This document shows, in pieces, positions 9,809-21,257 of a stretch of 64,000 bases of DNA; the first letter of the stretch is position 1, and each line of letters opens with the position of its first letter. A program made the translations under genes and the position numbers. This DNA comes from Thermoleophilaceae bacterium (GTDB taxonomy: Bacteria > Actinomycetota > Thermoleophilia > Solirubrobacterales > Thermoleophilaceae). The notes beneath the pieces were generated by a model. The model ran no database searches, was not told the DNA's origin, and saw only the letters and a program-made list of their open reading frames with translations. The DNA lies in contig JACVRW010000003.1 in assembly GCA_014534235.1 (NCBI GenBank), forward strand, positions 18,201 through 82,200, written 5' to 3'.

Positions 9809-10267
9809 GTGCAACTCGTCGACGGCGTCCACCACATCACGTTCCTCACCGAGGACATGGATCGCCTGCTCGCCTTCTACGTGCGCGTGTTCGATGCCGA
9901 GGTCACGCTCGACATGACCGAGGAGGGCGTGCGCCACGCGTTCCTGAAGATCGGCCCGGCGACCGTCCTCCACCCCTTTCAGATGCTCGAGGGCCCGGGA
10001 CCCCCACCGCCGTCGCCGATGTTCACCCGCGGCCGCCTGGACCACTTCGCGCTGCTGGCCCCCTCAGAGGAGGCCTTCTGGGAGATGCGCCGCCGAATCG
10101 AGGCGGAAGGGGCCGCCGACGGGGAGGTCCGCGACATGCGAAGCCTGTGGATCATGGGCTACTTCGACCCCGACGGCGCGGCGCACGAGGTGATCCTCCG
10201 GCGGCCCGGCTTCACCGACTCGGACATGCTCAAACGGGCCGAGTGGACGACCGTGGCGCTCGATTAG
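9809..10267 (+). CDS. VOC-family (glyoxalase/bleomycin resistance fold) protein
   Basis: GVHHITFLTEDMDRLLAFYVRVFDAEV...DHFALLAPSEEAF; GTG start. Confidence 0.85.
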   Translation: MQLVDGVHHITFLTEDMDRLLAFYVRVFDAEVTLDMTEEGVRHAFLKIGPATVLHPFQMLEGPGPPPPSPMFTRGRLDHFALLAPSEEAFWEMRRRIEAEGAADGEVRDMRSLWIMGYFDPDGAAHEVILRRPGFTDSDMLKRAEWTTVALD

Positions 10268-10297
10268 GTCTTCCCCCTCTCGCCGCTGCAGGTACGA

Positions 10298-10350
10298 CCC
10301 GGGAGCTCCCGGGAAGCGTCGGTGTGCCGCCCGGCCTGGTTCGAGCCGGG
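10298..10350. terminator. two GC hairpins in convergent intergenic region
   Basis: CCCGGGAGCTCCCGGG (10298-10313, perfect 16-bp palindrome) and CCCGGC-ctggttcga-GCCGGG (10330-10350), between two convergent genes. Confidence 0.45.
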
Positions 10351-10367
10351 GAGGATGACGAGGCGAA

Positions 10368-11348
10368 CTACCCGGCTTGCAACACGTAGCGCTGCTCGCC
10401 CGTGCGCTCGACACGGGAGCCGAGATCTCGGCAGGCGTGCTCGAGCCGGGTATGCACCCAGTCGGCGTCCGCGCCCCGCGCCAGCTCGGTGTGGCAGAAC
10501 TCGAGCTTCAGCGCCACGAGCTCGAGCTCTGGCGTACCGGCGGGGCGCCACAGCGCGAGGATCCCGAGGTCGTTCCGCAGCTCGGGGTCGACGGCGTAGT
10601 CGTCCACGGCCCCACCGAGGTCGTACAGGACGGGGCCGCCGTCCCGGTACTCGATGCCGTGGAAGACGTGGGCGGAGTGCCCGGCGACGAGGTCGGCCCC
10701 CGCCGCCAGGAAATCGCCCGCGCGGGCGCGCTGCTCTCGTGCGGGGCGCACGGTCATGTTCGGCCCCCAGTGGGGGAACGCCACGACAAGCTCCGCCCGC
10801 TGACGCAGGCGGCCCAGCTCGTCGGCGATCCAGTCCGGCGTCCGCCGCGAGAGCGAGGCGTACGCGATGCCCGGCGAGCTGGACGTCGCCGCATACTCGC
10901 GCGGGTGGTCTGAGACTGCGAGCACCCCGAGCCGCCTTTCGCCCGCCTGGATCACCACGCCGCTGCGCGCGCCCGCTTCGTCGGCGCCGGCGCCCACGGC
11001 CTCGATCTCGGCACGCCTGAGGTGACCCAGGGTGTCGGTCAGCGCCTCGGGGCCGAAGTCGAGGGCGTGGTTGTTGGCCAGCCCGGCGACAGAGATCCCG
11101 GCCGCCAGCAGAGCGTGCACGGCCGTCGGCGGGGCCCGGAAGAAGAAGGGCTTGCCGGGTATCAGCCGAGTGCGTTCGCCGCGGTCTGATATCGAGCACT
11201 CGAGGTTGCAGATCACCGCGTCGCACTCGGCGAGCGCCTTCCGCACCTCGTCGGACCAGAGCTCCGCCGGCTCGACCTGGGAGAGCCTGTCCCCCACGAT
11301 CCGGCCGAGCATCACGTCTCCCAGCAGGCCGATCGTCGGCGTCGACAC
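10368..11348 (-). CDS. CapA / PGA_cap family metallophosphatase-like protein
   Basis: IGLLGDVMLGRIVGDRL...NLECSISD...GLANNHALDFG...VAFPHWGPNM...HSAHVFHGIEY. Confidence 0.9.
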   Translation of the reverse strand: MSTPTIGLLGDVMLGRIVGDRLSQVEPAELWSDEVRKALAECDAVICNLECSISDRGERTRLIPGKPFFFRAPPTAVHALLAAGISVAGLANNHALDFGPEALTDTLGHLRRAEIEAVGAGADEAGARSGVVIQAGERRLGVLAVSDHPREYAATSSSPGIAYASLSRRTPDWIADELGRLRQRAELVVAFPHWGPNMTVRPAREQRARAGDFLAAGADLVAGHSAHVFHGIEYRDGGPVLYDLGGAVDDYAVDPELRNDLGILALWRPAGTPELELVALKLEFCHTELARGADADWVHTRLEHACRDLGSRVERTGEQRYVLQAG

Positions 11349-11368
11349 GCCTGTAGCGGTACCCGCCC

Positions 11369-11393
11369 TGCGCGGGGCTACGCTCCGCGCAGC
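11369..11393 (-). terminator. hairpin between SPFH gene and capA-like gene
   Basis: CTGCGCGG-ggctacgct-CCGCGCAG, perfect 8-bp stem; no U-tract. Confidence 0.35.
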
Positions 11394-11422
11394 GTCTCTG
11401 GCGTCGCCGCGGGCGTCGCGAG

Positions 11423-12403
11423 CTACGTCTCGTCTGGGTGGCCGAGCGGCTCGGCGGGTTCGCCGCGGCCGAGGGCCTCGGGCTCGGTGCGCTCCCCGCG
11501 GCGCAGGGGCTCGGGCTCCGTGCGCTCCGGACCACCGAGCGGCTCGGGGTCGGGCACCGGGAGGTCACGCGGCGCCTCCCGCGCGGTCCCGAGTCGCTCC
11601 GGCTCCGGGCGGCGCTCGGGCTCGCGGCGCCTCGGGCGCTCACCGCCGCCGTCACCGGCCTCCATCAGCGGCCGGAGGAGATCGGTGGGCACGGGCAGCA
11701 CGATCGTCGACGACTGGTTCGACGAGACCTCGAGCAGCGTCTGGAGGTAGCGCAGCTGGAGCGCGGCGGGATTCCCGCTGATGATCTCCGCCGCATCGAA
11801 CAGGCGCTCGGCGGCCTGGTACTCGCCCTCGGCGTTGATGATCTTGGCTCGGCGCTCGCGCTCGGCCTCGGCCTGCCTCGCCATGGCCCGCTGCATCCCG
11901 CTTGGGATTCCGACGTCCTTGATCTCGACGGTCGTCACCTTCACGCCCCATGGGTCGGTCTGCTCGTCGATGATCTGCTGGAGGCTCTCGTTCAGCCGTT
12001 CCCGCTCGGAGAGCAGCATGTCCAGGTCCGCCTTGCCGAGCACCGAGCGGAGCGTCGTCTGGGCGATCTGCGAGGTCGCCGCTCGGTAGCGCTCGACCTC
12101 GACGACCGACTTGACCGGGTCGACGACGCGGAAGTACGTGACCGCGTTGACCTTCGCGGGCACGTTGTCGCGGGTGATCAGGTCCTGAGGCGGGATGTCG
12201 AATGTAATCGTCCGCAGGTCGACTCGGACCATGCGATCGATGATCGGGATCAGGAGGACGATGCCGGGTCCCTTGCCGCCGATGAGGCGGCCGAGGCGGA
12301 ACACCACGGCGCGCTCGTATTCCCGCAGGACCCGTATCGAGGCACCGGCGACCGCCAGGACGACCGCGAGGACGATGACGACTGCGACCACTACGGCGGT
12401 CAT
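11423..12403 (-). CDS. SPFH/stomatin-like (slipin) membrane protein with repetitive Pro/Glu/Arg tail
   Basis: [38 protein letters not shown]...; start ATG 12401-12403 overlapping nfeD-like stop. Confidence 0.9.
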   Translation of the reverse strand: MTAVVVAVVIVLAVVLAVAGASIRVLREYERAVVFRLGRLIGGKGPGIVLLIPIIDRMVRVDLRTITFDIPPQDLITRDNVPAKVNAVTYFRVVDPVKSVVEVERYRAATSQIAQTTLRSVLGKADLDMLLSERERLNESLQQIIDEQTDPWGVKVTTVEIKDVGIPSGMQRAMARQAEAERERRAKIINAEGEYQAAERLFDAAEIISGNPAALQLRYLQTLLEVSSNQSSTIVLPVPTDLLRPLMEAGDGGGERPRRREPERRPEPERLGTAREAPRDLPVPDPEPLGGPERTEPEPLRRGERTEPEALGRGEPAEPLGHPDET

Positions 12404-12852
12404 GACTCGAGCTCCCACTCCTCCGCGCGCCGGACGGACAGCGTCAGCCCGTTCACGCGTTCGACGACGACATGTTCCCCCACGCGAAGCGTGAGGCCCT
12501 CCTCCTCCCAGCAGGGACGCGCCCGCCAGAGCGCTCCGTCCACCTGGATCTGGCCCACGGGCGTCAGCGGCCGGCGCACGACGCCGATGTGCCCGACGAG
12601 CGCCTCGGCGCCGGTCCGGGCCCGGGCACGCGCCAGCGGCAGGGACGCGCGCACGGCGTACAGGAGCAGCGCCCCCGCACCGAGCCCGATCATCACCGTT
12701 ACCGCCAGGATGAGCGCAAGCCCCCCGCCCGCGGCGTCCACCGCGATGGCGGCGCCGGTCACGAGCGCCGCGACCCCGGCCACCCCGAGGGCGCCGAACG
12801 ACGGCAGGTGCGCTTCGGCGACCAGCAGGACGGCGCCGAGCACCAGCAGCAC
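12400..12852 (-). CDS. NfeD-like membrane protein (short form); exact start uncertain
   Basis: [25 protein letters not shown] plus C-terminal OB-like domain; located directly upstream of SPFH gene. Confidence 0.85.
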   Translation of the reverse strand: MLLVLGAVLLVAEAHLPSFGALGVAGVAALVTGAAIAVDAAGGGLALILAVTVMIGLGAGALLLYAVRASLPLARARARTGAEALVGHIGVVRRPLTPVGQIQVDGALWRARPCWEEEGLTLRVGEHVVVERVNGLTLSVRRAEEWELES

Positions 12853-12975
12853 AATGCCGAGAGTGACCAGGGAAACCTCCTTCCAAGTTGATCGTAGCGG
12901 GCACGGAGCGCCGGCCGCTCGCCTTTCCCGGCGTCCGCGCCAGCGTTCGGGGGCGGCGATCGCCCACCCTCGACC

Positions 12976-13338
12976 CTACGGTGCCTGCCCCGCCGCCCGC
13001 CTCGCCTCCGCCTCGTAGCGGTTTCGCCGGTAGGCGCTTCGGTCGCGGGCGAACGTCGATGGCCGCAGGTATGACAGCCATACACGGAGCGGGCGGTGCT
13101 GCAGCTGCCAGACATGGCAGAGCTCGTGGACGATCAACTGCTCGTCGAGCACCGGTCGCTTGAGGAGGATGAGGTGGCGCGTCGCGTACCCGCGAAAGCG
13201 GCGGAACCCGGGTAGACGGAAGAGCCGGGGAACGACCAGGACCCGCACACCCTCCAGGCGCACCGGCGTCGGGTAGAGCGCCAAAGCGTCGAGCCGCGCC
13301 TTCGCCCGCTCCAGGACCTCCCGCTCGGCCCGCGTCAC
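12976..13338 (-). CDS. HExxH putative metallopeptidase-like protein
   Basis: 120 aa with [30 protein letters not shown]. Confidence 0.7.
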   Translation of the reverse strand: MTRAEREVLERAKARLDALALYPTPVRLEGVRVLVVPRLFRLPGFRRFRGYATRHLILLKRPVLDEQLIVHELCHVWQLQHRPLRVWLSYLRPSTFARDRSAYRRNRYEAEARRAAGQAP

Positions 13339-13739
13339 GTGAGCGCCTCGTTGAGCGCCTCGTTGACGAGCTCGTCCGCCCGCGCATTCTGCTCGCGCCG
13401 GACGGCGCGGACGGTCCAGCGGTCGAACTCCCGGAGGGCGCCCATGGCCTCGGCGAACAGCGGCCTGAGGCCTCCGTGCTTCACCTTGTACTCGCCGCCG
13501 ATCTGGCGCGCCACGAGCTCGGAGTCGTTCACCACCTGCACCTCGCTCGCGCCGAGCTCACGCGCCAGCTCCAGCCCGAGCAGCAGCGCGCGGTACTCGG
13601 CGACGTTGTTCGTGGCCTCGCCGATGTAGACGCTCCGCTCCGCGAGCGGTTCGCCCGCCGGGGTGGTGGCCACCGCGGCGATCGCGGCGGGGCCGGGGTT
13701 GCCGCGCGCCCCGCCGTCGACGTTGACGACGACCTTCAC
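13335..13739 (-). CDS. RNase HI-like protein
   Basis: GTG start; [21 protein letters not shown]...[20 protein letters not shown]...[12 protein letters not shown]...[17 protein letters not shown]. Confidence 0.9.
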   Translation of the reverse strand: MKVVVNVDGGARGNPGPAAIAAVATTPAGEPLAERSVYIGEATNNVAEYRALLLGLELARELGASEVQVVNDSELVARQIGGEYKVKHGGLRPLFAEAMGALREFDRWTVRAVRREQNARADELVNEALNEALT

Positions 13740-14500
13740 TCGCTGGAGGTGACGCGACCCTCGGCGTCGAGCACGGCGTTCCAGTCCCCCGCTTCGCCGG
13801 CGAGCTCGCCCAGCTCGTCGCCCTTGGCGAGCATCGCGACCGGATCGTCCTCGTCGCCGAGATCGATCCGGAACCGGTACCAGGAGAGCTCCCAAGCAAC
13901 GACAAGCGAAACCTCGCTCGACGCGCCGGCGTCGGGCCGGATGCTGACCCAAGGACGACCCAGCGTGCGGGCCAGGCCGGCGATCGTCCGCTGGTGATCC
14001 GAGCCGTTGAAGAGGTCGATCGCTCGCTCGACCTTTCCGGCGTCCGTCGTCGGCACCGCCCGCACGTGGCGAGGGTCCTTCGGTCGGGGACGCGGACGTT
14101 CACGCGGCGGCGGGGCGGGCTGAGGGGTCTCCTCGAGGGCCTCGAGGCCGTAGCGAGTGCCGTACATCGCCCCGTGCTCCGCAAGGTCCGCCTGATCGGC
14201 GGACGGGGAAGCGCCCGCCGACCGGCTCGGCGGCTGCGACGGCTCGGCGGGGCGTCGGCGCCGGAGCCGGCCGAGGACGCCGCGCCGCGGCTCGGCGCGC
14301 GGCATCCGCTCGGGCATCTTCTTGGCCAACGACTCGCGGATCCAGCCGTGGTGCTCGGCACGGAGGTAGCAAAGGTCGCACACCTGGTAGCGCTGACCGC
14401 CGGGGGCCACGTATGGCTCGGTGCGCTCGCCCTTCAGGATTGTGCGGCCGCACACGTCGCAGCTCACGACGTCGTGGACCGGCCGGAGCTCCTTCTTCAC
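13736..14500 (-). CDS. Zn-ribbon-like protein with C-terminal domain of unknown function
   Basis: CDVCGRTILKGERTEPY...YQVCDLCYLRAEHHGW then disordered linker and conserved-looking C-terminal region. Confidence 0.65.
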   Translation of the reverse strand: MKKELRPVHDVVSCDVCGRTILKGERTEPYVAPGGQRYQVCDLCYLRAEHHGWIRESLAKKMPERMPRAEPRRGVLGRLRRRRPAEPSQPPSRSAGASPSADQADLAEHGAMYGTRYGLEALEETPQPAPPPRERPRPRPKDPRHVRAVPTTDAGKVERAIDLFNGSDHQRTIAGLARTLGRPWVSIRPDAGASSEVSLVVAWELSWYRFRIDLGDEDDPVAMLAKGDELGELAGEAGDWNAVLDAEGRVTSSE

Positions 14501-14527
14501 GGGGCCCGATGATAGGGAGGGCGCGGG

Positions 14528-16600
<2,073 letters not shown>

Positions 16601-16655
16601 TCGTCTCCTTCCCCTCGATCTCGACTCGACGGCCCAGACTACTCGGCCAGCTCCG

Positions 16656-17447
16656 CTACTCGGCCTCCGCGCCCCAGTCGCCGAGGAGCCCGGACCTCAG
16701 CCTTAGCACCGCCTTCGTGTGCAGCTGCGACACGCGGGACTCGGTCACCCCCAGAACGTCGCCGATCTCGCGCAGGGTCAGGTTCTCGTAGTAGTACAGG
16801 GCAACGACGAGCTTTTCCCGCTCGGGGAGGCGCGCGATCGCCCCCGCGAGGCGGTCCTTCATCTCGGTCGTGTCCACCTGGGCCGCGGGGTCGACGGCCC
16901 GCGGATCCTGGATCGTGTCGAGGAGGCTGACCTGGTCGCCGGACGCGTCCGAGACCGTCCAGAGCTCGTCCAGGGCGATCACGGACGAGCTCGAGATGCG
17001 AGCGAGCAACTCCTGGAACTCCTCGACCGAGATCTCGAGCGCGTCGGCGATCTCCCGGTCGCCCGGAGCCCGGTGCAGCTGATGCTCGAGCTTGGCGTTC
17101 ACCTTCTCGATCTCCCGGGCCTTCAAGCGCACGGAACGAGGCACCCAGTCGAGCGAGCGGAGCTCGTCGATGATGGAGCCCTTGATGCGGGTCATGGCGA
17201 ACGTCTCGAACTTGATCTCCCGGTGCGGCTCGAAGCGCTCGATCGCGGAGATCAGCCCGAGCAACCCGTAGGAGATGAGGTCCGCTTCCTCGACGTGGGA
17301 GGGCAGCCCGCTCGACATGCGGCCCGCCACGTACTTCACCAGTGGCGCGTACGCGAGTACGAGCCGCTCGCGCGCCTTCTCGTCCCGCTCATGCTTGTAG
17401 CGCCTCCAGAGATCGTTGAGCTCGATCGCCTTGGGATTCCGTTCCAC
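16656..17447 (-). CDS. whiG: RNA polymerase sigma factor, FliA/WhiG type
   Basis: YAPLVKYVAGRMSSGLPSHVEEADLISYGLLGLISAIERFEPHREIKFETFAMTRIKGSIIDELRSLDWVPRSVR. Confidence 0.9.
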   Translation of the reverse strand: MERNPKAIELNDLWRRYKHERDEKARERLVLAYAPLVKYVAGRMSSGLPSHVEEADLISYGLLGLISAIERFEPHREIKFETFAMTRIKGSIIDELRSLDWVPRSVRLKAREIEKVNAKLEHQLHRAPGDREIADALEISVEEFQELLARISSSSVIALDELWTVSDASGDQVSLLDTIQDPRAVDPAAQVDTTEMKDRLAGAIARLPEREKLVVALYYYENLTLREIGDVLGVTESRVSQLHTKAVLRLRSGLLGDWGAEAE

Positions 17448-17456
17448 AGGCCTTTG

Positions 17457-18383
17457 TCATGCGCGGGGATGCGAGCGCGTGTACGCCCGCTTGAGGCGCC
17501 CCGACTCTACCCGAGTGTAGGTCTGGGTCGTGCTTATCGAGGCGTGGCCCAGGAGCTCCTGGATCGCCCGCAGGTCGGCGCCGCCTTCGAGGAGATGGGT
17601 GGCGAACGAATGGCGAAGGGTATGTGGTGAGATTCCGGCCCGGCGGGCCTGCAGCCTGAGCCGCCGCCGCAAGTCGGAGGTCGACAGTCGCCTGCCGCTC
17701 TTCGACAGGAAGAGGGCCCTGTCGGCCCCCGTGTCGAGCGCGGGGCGACCCCGCGTGAGATAGCGGTCGAGCGCTCTCCAGGCGTGCTCCCCGACCGGGA
17801 CAACCCGCGTACGGCCCCCCTTCCCCTCCACCCTGACCTCCTCTGCGTCGGGGTCCGCGCTGCCGAGATCGAGCCCTACGAGCTCCTCGGCCCGCAACCC
17901 GGCCGCGTACGCGAGCTCGAGCATCGCGCGGTCGCGAAGGTCGAGCGGCGACGAGCCCGGGATGCGCTCGAGGAGCGCCGCCACCTCCGCCGACTTCAGC
18001 ACGCGCGGCAAGTAGGAGTCCTTCTTGGGCGTTGCCACGAGGTCGGCCGGGTTCGCCTCGAGCTCGCCCCGCTCGACGAGCTGCCGGTAGAAGGTACGGA
18101 CCGCGGCGAGCTTTCGCGCCACGGTGGATTTCGCCGCCCCGCGCTCCGAGACGGAGCCGGCGAACAGCCGTAGCTGCCGGTGCGTCAGCTCGGCCGGCGC
18201 GAGATCCCGCCGGGCCGCCCAGCCGGCGAGCTGCGCGAGGTCGACGCCGTAGGCGCGGCGCGTCTTCGCCGCCATTCCGCCGGCGGACAGCCACTCGTCG
18301 AAGCGGGCCAAGGCGTCGTTCCAACTAGCCTCTACGGCGGTGGGTGTGTTCTTCGTCAACACCGAGGACGGCCGCGTGGCCAC
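17457..18383 (-). CDS. tyrosine recombinase XerC/XerD
   Basis: [41 protein letters not shown]-terminal SAM-like domain present. True start could be further downstream. Confidence 0.92.
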   Translation of the reverse strand: MATRPSSVLTKNTPTAVEASWNDALARFDEWLSAGGMAAKTRRAYGVDLAQLAGWAARRDLAPAELTHRQLRLFAGSVSERGAAKSTVARKLAAVRTFYRQLVERGELEANPADLVATPKKDSYLPRVLKSAEVAALLERIPGSSPLDLRDRAMLELAYAAGLRAEELVGLDLGSADPDAEEVRVEGKGGRTRVVPVGEHAWRALDRYLTRGRPALDTGADRALFLSKSGRRLSTSDLRRRLRLQARRAGISPHTLRHSFATHLLEGGADLRAIQELLGHASISTTQTYTRVESGRLKRAYTRSHPRA

Positions 18384-18612
18384 ACTGGGTCAGCTGGCCG
18401 ACGCCGGGCTGCTGGACGACCGCGAGCGGCCAGACAGGCCATGGCATCCGATCCAGGGGCCGAGCGACGCCTCGACGATGTGGTACGCGGTCCTGCGAAA
18501 GCGCGAGCGGGGGGTCTTCATCGGCACGCTCTGCATTCGACACACCGGCCGTCAGACCCTCTTGGAGGAGCGTGGCTGGCAGGAGGTCCCGGTCGGGCGG
18601 ATCGGCGTCTGA
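18340..18612 (+). CDS. hypothetical protein
   Basis: 90 aa ORF outside most of xerC; only 44 nt head-to-head overlap; no recognised family. Confidence 0.45.
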   Translation: MGVFFVNTEDGRVATLGQLADAGLLDDRERPDRPWHPIQGPSDASTMWYAVLRKRERGVFIGTLCIRHTGRQTLLEERGWQEVPVGRIGV

Positions 18613-18646
18613 GGCGACTCGGCGATCCGAGGCGACTCGGCGATCC
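18611..18646. repeat. perfect 18-bp tandem duplication
   Basis: GAGGCGACTCGGCGATCC repeated twice back-to-back. Confidence 0.95.
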
Positions 18647-18739
18647 GGCGCGCATTGTCATTCCAGGGTTCTCCTACGACCCTTAATCGACACAGCGGCG
18701 CCGGCGAGACGGACCACGCCGGGCGGGGGCCCGCAGCCT

Positions 18740-19774
18740 TCAGGCGATATAGATCGGGGCCCCGACCCGAACCCGGTCGTATAGCTCGATCACCTCCGGG
18801 ATCGACATCCGGACGCAGCCGTGGGAGGCGGCGGTGCCGAGCGACCACGTCTGGTCGGTGCCGTGAATTCCCGCGCCGTCGTAGATCCCGAGCCACCGCG
18901 CCTTGATCGGGTTGTCGGGGGAGCCGGCGGGCACGACCGTTCCGGCCAGAGAGCCCGCCCAGTCGCTGTTCGGCACGCTCCACGCCGGGTTCACGGCCTT
19001 GTTCTGGATGTGGTACATCCCGGCCGGGGTGTCGTAGCCCACCTGGCCGATGGCCACGGTGTACGACTTCACCAGCTTCAGGCGCTTGTAGTGGCGGAGC
19101 TGGAACTTGTCGCGGTCCACGACGAGCAGGGTCGGATACTTCTTGACCAGGTCGGCACGCGTCACCTTCGGCTGCCGGAGTGTCACCGGCGCCTCGACCG
19201 CCCGCTTCGCATCGGCCACGCTCAGCGTCTGCTCAACTCGCTCCTCGAGCTGGGCGCGCTTGACCTCGATGCCGGGCCGCTCCTTGACCCTCTTGAGTTC
19301 GGGGAAATCGAGCCGGGCGTCCCGCGGCGGACGGTGGAGCCGGCGCGACACGCGGTGCACGAACCGCCTGACCGCGTCCGACGAGTAGGTCACACGCGGC
19401 GCCACCAGCGCGCTCTCCTCGCCGTCGGTTAGATCGCGCGCCAGCCGCGTGACGATGTTGCCGTCGCGGCTCTCGGCCAGAGCATCCTCGACCATCGCCC
19501 GCACATCCGCCCGAAGCCGGGCGTCCTCCGCCGAGAGCTTGAACCGCGTGCGCTCGTTGGTGACGTATATCGGCCTCTCGAGCGCCGGCTTCAGCTCCTG
19601 CGCCACGACCCGCCGGGCCAGGTCGGCGCGCATGCCGCCGACGTCCACCCCGGCGATCGTCACGCCCTTCGCGATCACGTCGTCGCGCGACGAGTCGTAC
19701 GCGTACGCGGCCACGGCGCCACCCAAAAGGGCCAGGACGATCGCGGCGACCAGGATGAACGACCTCTGCCTCAT
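18740..19774 (-). CDS. L,D-transpeptidase (YkuD) with peptidoglycan-binding-like N-terminal domain
   Basis: N-terminal TM; GIHGTDQTWSLGTAASHGCVRMSIPEVIELYDRV catalytic motif. Confidence 0.92.
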   Translation of the reverse strand: MRQRSFILVAAIVLALLGGAVAAYAYDSSRDDVIAKGVTIAGVDVGGMRADLARRVVAQELKPALERPIYVTNERTRFKLSAEDARLRADVRAMVEDALAESRDGNIVTRLARDLTDGEESALVAPRVTYSSDAVRRFVHRVSRRLHRPPRDARLDFPELKRVKERPGIEVKRAQLEERVEQTLSVADAKRAVEAPVTLRQPKVTRADLVKKYPTLLVVDRDKFQLRHYKRLKLVKSYTVAIGQVGYDTPAGMYHIQNKAVNPAWSVPNSDWAGSLAGTVVPAGSPDNPIKARWLGIYDGAGIHGTDQTWSLGTAASHGCVRMSIPEVIELYDRVRVGAPIYIA

Positions 19775-19920
19775 GCTGCGAGTGGCCTCAGTGTAGGAAA
19801 TGGCGGGGCCCGATCGTGTCTTATTACCCCCATCGCGGGGGTCACCAACCCCGTGCGGGTGGTCTTCGCCGGAGCGGCGCCGGATCCTTCCTCTTGGGTT
19901 CGTCCGTCCGCCGGCGCGGG

Positions 19921-21252
19921 CTATTCCCGCCGGTCGTCGGCCTGGGTCGCGCGGAGCGCCTCGGCGGTCTGCTCCGCGCGCTGCTCGGCCCGGGCCGCGC
20001 GCGCGGCGGCGTCCCGGGCGCTCGCCTCCGCCTCCCGGGCGCGCGCCTCCGCCTCCCGCGCGTGCTCCTCCGCCTCCCGGGCACGCTGCTCCGCCTCCGC
20101 CAGCTGGGCGCCGTCCGAGCTCTCGGCCTCGATTCCCGCAGTCTCGCGGTAGCCCGCGAGCAGCCGCTGGAGCTCCGCGAGCTGACGGCGGCTCAGCCCG
20201 CCTCCCGGGGCGCCGGCCCTCCGCACATGAGGGCTCCACCGCAGAAACTCCTCCACCTCGCGTTCGTAGCGGTACGGCTCGCGGGCGCCCCGGACGACCG
20301 GGTCGAGGCGCAGGTGCTCGGCGAGCTTCAGCACCGTCTCGCGGCTCGTGTACTGGTACCGAAAGCCCGCCTGCTTGTAGCGGCGGTTGTCGACCCCGCG
20401 GCCAAACCGCAGCTGAGCGAGCATCTCCGGCGGAATCGGGGCTCCGAGTGGCCGCAGGGCCGCGGCGGCCAGCCCGGTACCCCAGGGCGGCAACAGCGGG
20501 ACGCACGGCTTTCCGAGCAGCCCCGCCACCTCGCTCAGCGCCAGCACGCCGTCCGCCGCCACGTTGTAGACGCCGGGTAGGTTGTGCTTCACCGCGTGCT
20601 CGAGCGCGTGGACGACGTCGTCTTCGTGGACGAACTGGTAGCGCGGGTCGAAGCCGAGGATCGTTGGGACCACCGGCAGGGACAGGAGCTCGATGTGCGA
20701 TGTCCGGACACCGGACCCCAGCACGTTCGCGAACCGCAGGACGGTGACCGTCACGTCGGGATTGGCCTGGGCGAACTCGGCGAGCGACGCCTCGGCCTCG
20801 ACGATGTCGCGCTCGACCGGTGTTCGCGGTGGATGCGGCCGGCTCATCGTCTCATCGAAGAAGGCCGGGTCGTCCTGCTGGGCGCCGTAGTAGTGGGTGG
20901 ACGACTTGAAGACGACCTTGCGCACCGGGGAGTCGGGCCCCCCGCACGCGGCGAGGATGTTCATCGTCCCGATCACGTTGTTCTCGTGCGCCTTCGCGGG
21001 CGTGGTCGTGACCGAGTCGACCACGAGGCGGCTGTCGACGACCGTGTCGATCTCGGCCGCCTCCACCACCCGGCGGAGCAGGGCGTGCTGCGCGCCGACC
21101 TTCACGTACTCGGTGCGTTCGAGCTCGACCTGGGGCTCGTCGGCGGCTACCCCGATGACGGCCTCCACCTCGCCGAACCGCTCGAGGGCCTGCGCGAGGC
21201 GTCCGCCCCAGTACGTCGAGAGCCCTGTGATGAGGATGCGCTTCGAGTCCAC
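19921..21252 (-). CDS. NAD-dependent epimerase/dehydratase with C-terminal Ala/Glu/Arg coiled coil
   Basis: GTG start; KRILITGLSTYWGGRLAQALE..., C-term EAEQRAREAEEHAREAEARAREAEASARDAAARAARAEQRAE. Confidence 0.88.
   Translation of the reverse strand: MDSKRILITGLSTYWGGRLAQALERFGEVEAVIGVAADEPQVELERTEYVKVGAQHALLRRVVEAAEIDTVVDSRLVVDSVTTTPAKAHENNVIGTMNILAACGGPDSPVRKVVFKSSTHYYGAQQDDPAFFDETMSRPHPPRTPVERDIVEAEASLAEFAQANPDVTVTVLRFANVLGSGVRTSHIELLSLPVVPTILGFDPRYQFVHEDDVVHALEHAVKHNLPGVYNVAADGVLALSEVAGLLGKPCVPLLPPWGTGLAAAALRPLGAPIPPEMLAQLRFGRGVDNRRYKQAGFRYQYTSRETVLKLAEHLRLDPVVRGAREPYRYEREVEEFLRWSPHVRRAGAPGGGLSRRQLAELQRLLAGYRETAGIEAESSDGAQLAEAEQRAREAEEHAREAEARAREAEASARDAAARAARAEQRAEQTAEALRATQADDRRE
20021..20104. 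repeat. ~21-bp (heptad-encoding) degenerate tandem repeat
   Basis: Four consecutive units of the type (c/g)cgcctccgcctcccgggcg, in frame with the coiled coil. Confidence 0.75.
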
Positions 21253-21257
21253 TGTGG

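Noticed and set aside
10330-10350. tRNA T-arm-like sequence GGTTCGAGCC
   Set aside because: No acceptor, D or anticodon arms around it; better explained as a GC hairpin.
17457-18383. XerC/D recombinase as evidence for an integrated mobile element
   Set aside because: Sits next to the WhiG-type sigma gene with no cargo, attachment repeats or other mobility genes; most likely the housekeeping recombinase.
19826-19842. Hairpin ACCCCC-atcgc-GGGGGT upstream of the L,D-transpeptidase gene as riboswitch
   Set aside because: Simple GC hairpin in the intergenic gap; no conserved riboswitch core recognised, no U-tract on the transcribed strand.
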